The position numbers were made by a program, and so were the translations under genes. The notes under the pieces are model-generated. The model searched no databases, was not told where the DNA came from, and worked only from the letters and a program-made list of their open reading frames with translations. From an uncultured Prevotellaceae bacterium (lineage in GTDB: Bacteria; Bacteroidota; Bacteroidia; Bacteroidales; Bacteroidaceae), in contig CADCHG010000004.1 in assembly GCA_902801155.1 (NCBI GenBank), positions 17,514 to 81,513 on the forward strand: DNA of 64,000 nt, read 5' to 3'. Within the stretch, counting starts at the first letter, position 1. Every line of letters starts with the position of its first letter. Positions 62,069 through 64,000 of this stretch are shown piece by piece.

Positions 62069-62130
62069 CTAATTTTATATCTATCCGCAAAATTTTTGGA
62101 GATTAATTTGCAAAAACCGAAAAAAACTAT

Positions 62131-62139
62131 TACCTTTGC
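62131..62139 (+). promoter_or_regulatory. Promoter -7 box, tRNA-Leu
   Basis: TACCTTTGC lies 12 bp before the tRNA 5' end, the usual distance for a short pre-tRNA leader. Confidence 0.75.
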
Positions 62140-62150
62140 AACCGCTTTCC

Positions 62151-62232
62151 GCCCAGATGTTGGAATCGGTAGACAAGTCGGTCTCAAACACCGATGCTGA
62201 AAGGCGTGCGGGTTCGACCCCCGCTCTGGGTA
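62151..62232 (+). tRNA. tRNA-Leu(CAA)
   Basis: The 82-nt gene folds as a tRNA. The acceptor GCCCAGA pairs with TCTGGGT and is followed by discriminator A. The anticodon stem TCGGT/ACCGA encloses CTCAAAC, with anticodon CAA (reads UUG). The variable region TGCTGAAAGGCG can form a short arm as in class II tRNAs, and the T-arm GCGGGTTCGACCCCCGC is canonical. CCA is not encoded. A terminator follows at 62250. Confidence 0.95.
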
Positions 62233-62249
62233 CAAGCTAACAGAAATTG

Positions 62250-62286
62250 CCCCTTGCAAGTCGATGGATTTGCAAGGGGATTTTTT
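62250..62286 (+). terminator. Rho-independent terminator after tRNA-Leu
   Basis: CCCCTTGCAA at 62250-62259 pairs exactly with TTGCAAGGGG at 62270-62279, followed by TTTTTT. Confidence 0.92.
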
Positions 62287-62324
62287 GTATTAGGAAAGGA
62301 TTCCGCTTGCGCGGAGGGTGGGGA

Positions 62325-62535
62325 AAGTAAATTGGGAGTAAATTAAATCAGTAAATTAAAACCGGTAAATTAAATCAGTAAATTTTTCAGATAAATCCGT
62401 TTCCCTTTTTTCTTTGAACACGGAAAACACAGATTTTACGGATAATCTCGCTTGCGCTCGTGATTGACATCTGTGTTATCCGAGATATATCTGTGGTCAA
62501 TAAAAATAATTTAATGAATTAATTTACTGTTTTAA
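62325..62535. repeat. Word-repeat island, GTAAATTAAATCAGTAAATT
   Basis: AGTAAATT/GGTAAATTAAA words occur five times at 62325-62388. The inverse AATTTACTGTTTTAAT lies at 62519-62535. The middle (62396-62490) holds CCGTTTCC, ACAGATTTTACGGATAA and its near-inverse TTATCCGAGATATATCTGTG. No gene is seen. Confidence 0.65.
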
Positions 62536-62621
62536 TTTCCTCCAAATTTTCTATCCAAGTATCTCCGCGCAAGCGGAAATTTTCCTTTCCGTCTCGCCCC
62601 TTCATTCCCCTTCTTTTCGCC

Positions 62622-62715
62622 GTAGATACTCCATCGTTACTCCATCGTTACTCCATCGTAAGTCCATCGTTTCGATGGAGTATCGATGGACCAGCGATGG
62701 AGCAGCGATGGAGCA
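62622..62715. repeat. Word-repeat island, ACTCCATCG
   Basis: ACTCCATCGT occurs three times and GTCCATCG once. The inverse CGATGGAG occurs four times to its right (GATGGAGTATCGATGG, AGCGATGGAGCAGCG, and onward). The large hairpin shares its word with 22807-22839. A degenerate CGCAAGCGGA pair at ~62305 and ~62568 brackets part of this gap. Confidence 0.72.
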
Positions 62716-62872
62716 ACCACGAAGGTCGAGCGTTGTCAAGAGGGATTTTCAAACTCTGAGACGCAGAGGCGCTGAGTTATCTTTCTTTGCGCCTTCGCGC
62801 CTTTGCGTTAAATCATTTTGAGAGGAAAAACTATTTTTTGCGTAAAAATTTGGCAGTATCAGATATTTTGTG

Positions 62873-62881
62873 TATTTTTGC
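62873..62881 (+). promoter_or_regulatory. Promoter -7 box, BspA-like gene
   Basis: TATTTTTGC fits TAnnTTTG. TTTGGCAG at 62849-62856 is a fair -33 element with ~16-bp spacing. The ATG at 62938 is 57 bp downstream. Confidence 0.7.
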
Positions 62882-62937
62882 ATGCAATTAGTGTGTTGAC
62901 AACAATTAATCTGTAAACCCCTAAACAACAAACAAAT

Positions 62938-64000
62938 ATGAGAAAGACTCTACTCCTTCTTATCCTCACCCTTTTCTCATTCTCTGCAATTCATGCGGAG
63001 AAATCTTGGGAGATAGATGGGATAAAATGCAATCTGTCTGATGATGGTACGTTGACCATATCGGGAACAGGAGATATGCCTAGTTATGTGGTTGAAGATG
63101 ATGTTCCTTGGTTTAACGATCGAAGCAAAATCAATAAAGTTGTGATTGAATATGGCGTAACGAGTATTGGAAGTCGTGTTTTCCATTTATGTTTAAGGCT
63201 TACCTCCATCACAATCCCTAACTCCGTGACGAGTATTAGAGATTATGCTTTCAAAAATTGTAATATAACATCCATCACAATCCCTAACTCCGTGACGAGT
63301 ATTGGTGAAAAAGTTTTCATGGATAACCTACGTCTTACCTCTATAATTGTAGAAAAAGACAATCCCAAATATGACAGCAGAGACAATTGTAATGCTATAA
63401 TAGAAACAAAATCCAATACTTTAATTGCAGGATGTAAGAATACCGTTATCCCTAGCTCCGTGACGAGTATTGGAGATTATGCTTTCTTTGGTTCTGAACT
63501 CACTTCAATCACAATTCCGAACTCCGTGAAGAGTATTGGAGATTATGCTTTCGGTGGTTGTTCTGATCTCACTTCTATAACTTTTAAAAGAACTTCTCCT
63601 CCTGAATTCGGGAAAGAGGTTTTTTATATAGTCAATACATCTATCCCCATATATGTTCCAAGTATCAGCATAGATGCATACAAGGAAGCGTTGAAAGATT
63701 TTGGTTTCTCTAATATCCAGGCAAATCCGAAGCAATTATTCCTGACTGGTAGTGAGTCATATACCCAAAATTCGCAGGTTGATGGTGCAGAAGTTTCCTT
63801 TACCCGTAGTTATACTGCGAACTGGGAGGCTCTATATCTTCCTTTCTCTCTGGAATATAAGGACTGGAAGGATGATTTCGAGGTGGCTCGTATAAATGGT
63901 ATTCACCAGTATGACGATAATGATGATGGAAATATAGACAGGACCGTATTGGAGTTCGTAAAAATGAAGAATGACGATTCTGTTATTTATCCTAATACTC
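62938..64000 (+). CDS. BspA-like leucine-rich-repeat surface protein, 3'-truncated by the window edge
   Basis: The reading frame from ATG 62938 stays open for 354 codons to the window end, so the C-terminus is outside. A signal peptide (residues 1-20, ending AIHAEK) is followed by four to five LRR_5/TpLRR units. Their consensus is LTSITIPNSVTSIG followed by DYAFxxC (for example near 63205, 63271 and 63501). The N-terminal cap reads LSDDGTLTISGTGDMP. A further domain begins near residue 265 (SYTANWEALYLPFSLEYKDWKDDF). BspA-type proteins mediate surface adhesion or recognition. Repeats at 63208-63238 and 63271-63301 are nearly identical in DNA, which suggests recent duplication. Confidence 0.9.
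   Translation, partial: MRKTLLLLILTLFSFSAIHAEKSWEIDGIKCNLSDDGTLTISGTGDMPSYVVEDDVPWFNDRSKINKVVIEYGVTSIGSRVFHLCLRLTSITIPNSVTSIRDYAFKNCNITSITIPNSVTSIGEKVFMDNLRLTSIIVEKDNPKYDSRDNCNAIIETKSNTLIAGCKNTVIPSSVTSIGDYAFFGSELTSITIPNSVKSIGDYAFGGCSDLTSITFKRTSPPEFGKEVFYIVNTSIPIYVPSISIDAYKEALKDFGFSNIQANPKQLFLTGSESYTQNSQVDGAEVSFTRSYTANWEALYLPFSLEYKDWKDDFEVARINGIHQYDDNDDGNIDRTVLEFVKMKNDDSVIYPNT

Noticed and set aside
62233-62937. Integrated element at tRNA-Leu
   Set aside because: No integrase or duplicated tRNA 3' end is visible; the region is only word repeats and a promoter.

Overview
The window reads as a chromosomal segment of a Bacteroidales bacterium, most likely Prevotella or a close relative (Prevotellaceae). 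The signs are two SusC/SusD outer-membrane nutrient-uptake pairs, Bacteroidetes-type promoters (TAnnTTTGC -7 boxes) ahead of many genes, few Shine-Dalgarno sites, a BspA-like leucine-rich-repeat protein, a succinate/acetate CoA-transferase and an IspG with an inserted segment. No phage, plasmid or rRNA genes are visible. The species call is inference.

Layout. 1-8795: a glycan-uptake locus with a fasciclin-domain protein (cut at the left edge), SusC, SusD and a sialate-O-acetylesterase-type SGNH esterase. 8796-9832: gene-free, with repeat elements and the leader of the next operon. 9833-19895: a second locus that looks pectin-directed (SusC, SusD, a fibronectin/beta-helix lipoprotein, a small secreted protein, a PL1-type pectate lyase). 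19919-21001: a compact unit with one GxxExxY (PD-(D/E)XK nuclease-like) gene between long imperfect inverted repeats and 13-bp direct repeats. 21164-26835: CoA-transferase, soluble hybrid histidine kinase, VapBC-type toxin-antitoxin pair. 26982-34762: lipoprotein, CDF cation transporter, YifB/ComM ATPase, GH25 lysozyme with MORN-like repeats, RbfA, LolC/E-type permease. 35011-47284: a six-gene efflux operon (TolC-like protein, membrane-fusion protein, three large FtsX/MacB-type permeases, one ATPase) read leftward, divergent from the two-component system that probably controls it. 47508-53777: M6 metalloprotease, RNase HI, O-acetylhomoserine sulfhydrylase, a CE6-CE1-like esterase fusion. 54301-61955: leftward housekeeping genes (SRPBCC protein, pyrE, ispG, purE, PAP2 phosphatase, rpoN), with a second, frameshifted GxxExxY unit at the 3' end of pyrE. 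62151-64000: tRNA-Leu(CAA) and the start of a BspA-like protein.

How the genes work together. The two SusC/D loci with their esterases and lyase would deacetylate, cut and import plant cell-wall glycans. The CoA-transferase belongs to acetate/succinate fermentation. The efflux operon and the two-component system share a regulatory gap with a TGTCAAA/TTTGACA palindrome.

The most unusual content is repetitive. G/C-rich palindromic repeats lie directly before the start codons of pyrE, ispG, metY, rnhA, the LolE-like gene and rbfA, and are read in frame into the signal-peptide n-regions of three neighbouring secreted proteins. A CAACACCC-type word is embedded in four unrelated coding sequences and gives the same octapeptide, NTQHPSPI, in two of them. 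Several gene-free stretches consist of one short word repeated on both strands. Two GxxExxY genes are bounded by direct repeats sharing the pattern TTWCGCSAAT, which suggests an undescribed mobile unit. All functional calls come from reading motifs by eye; no database search was run.
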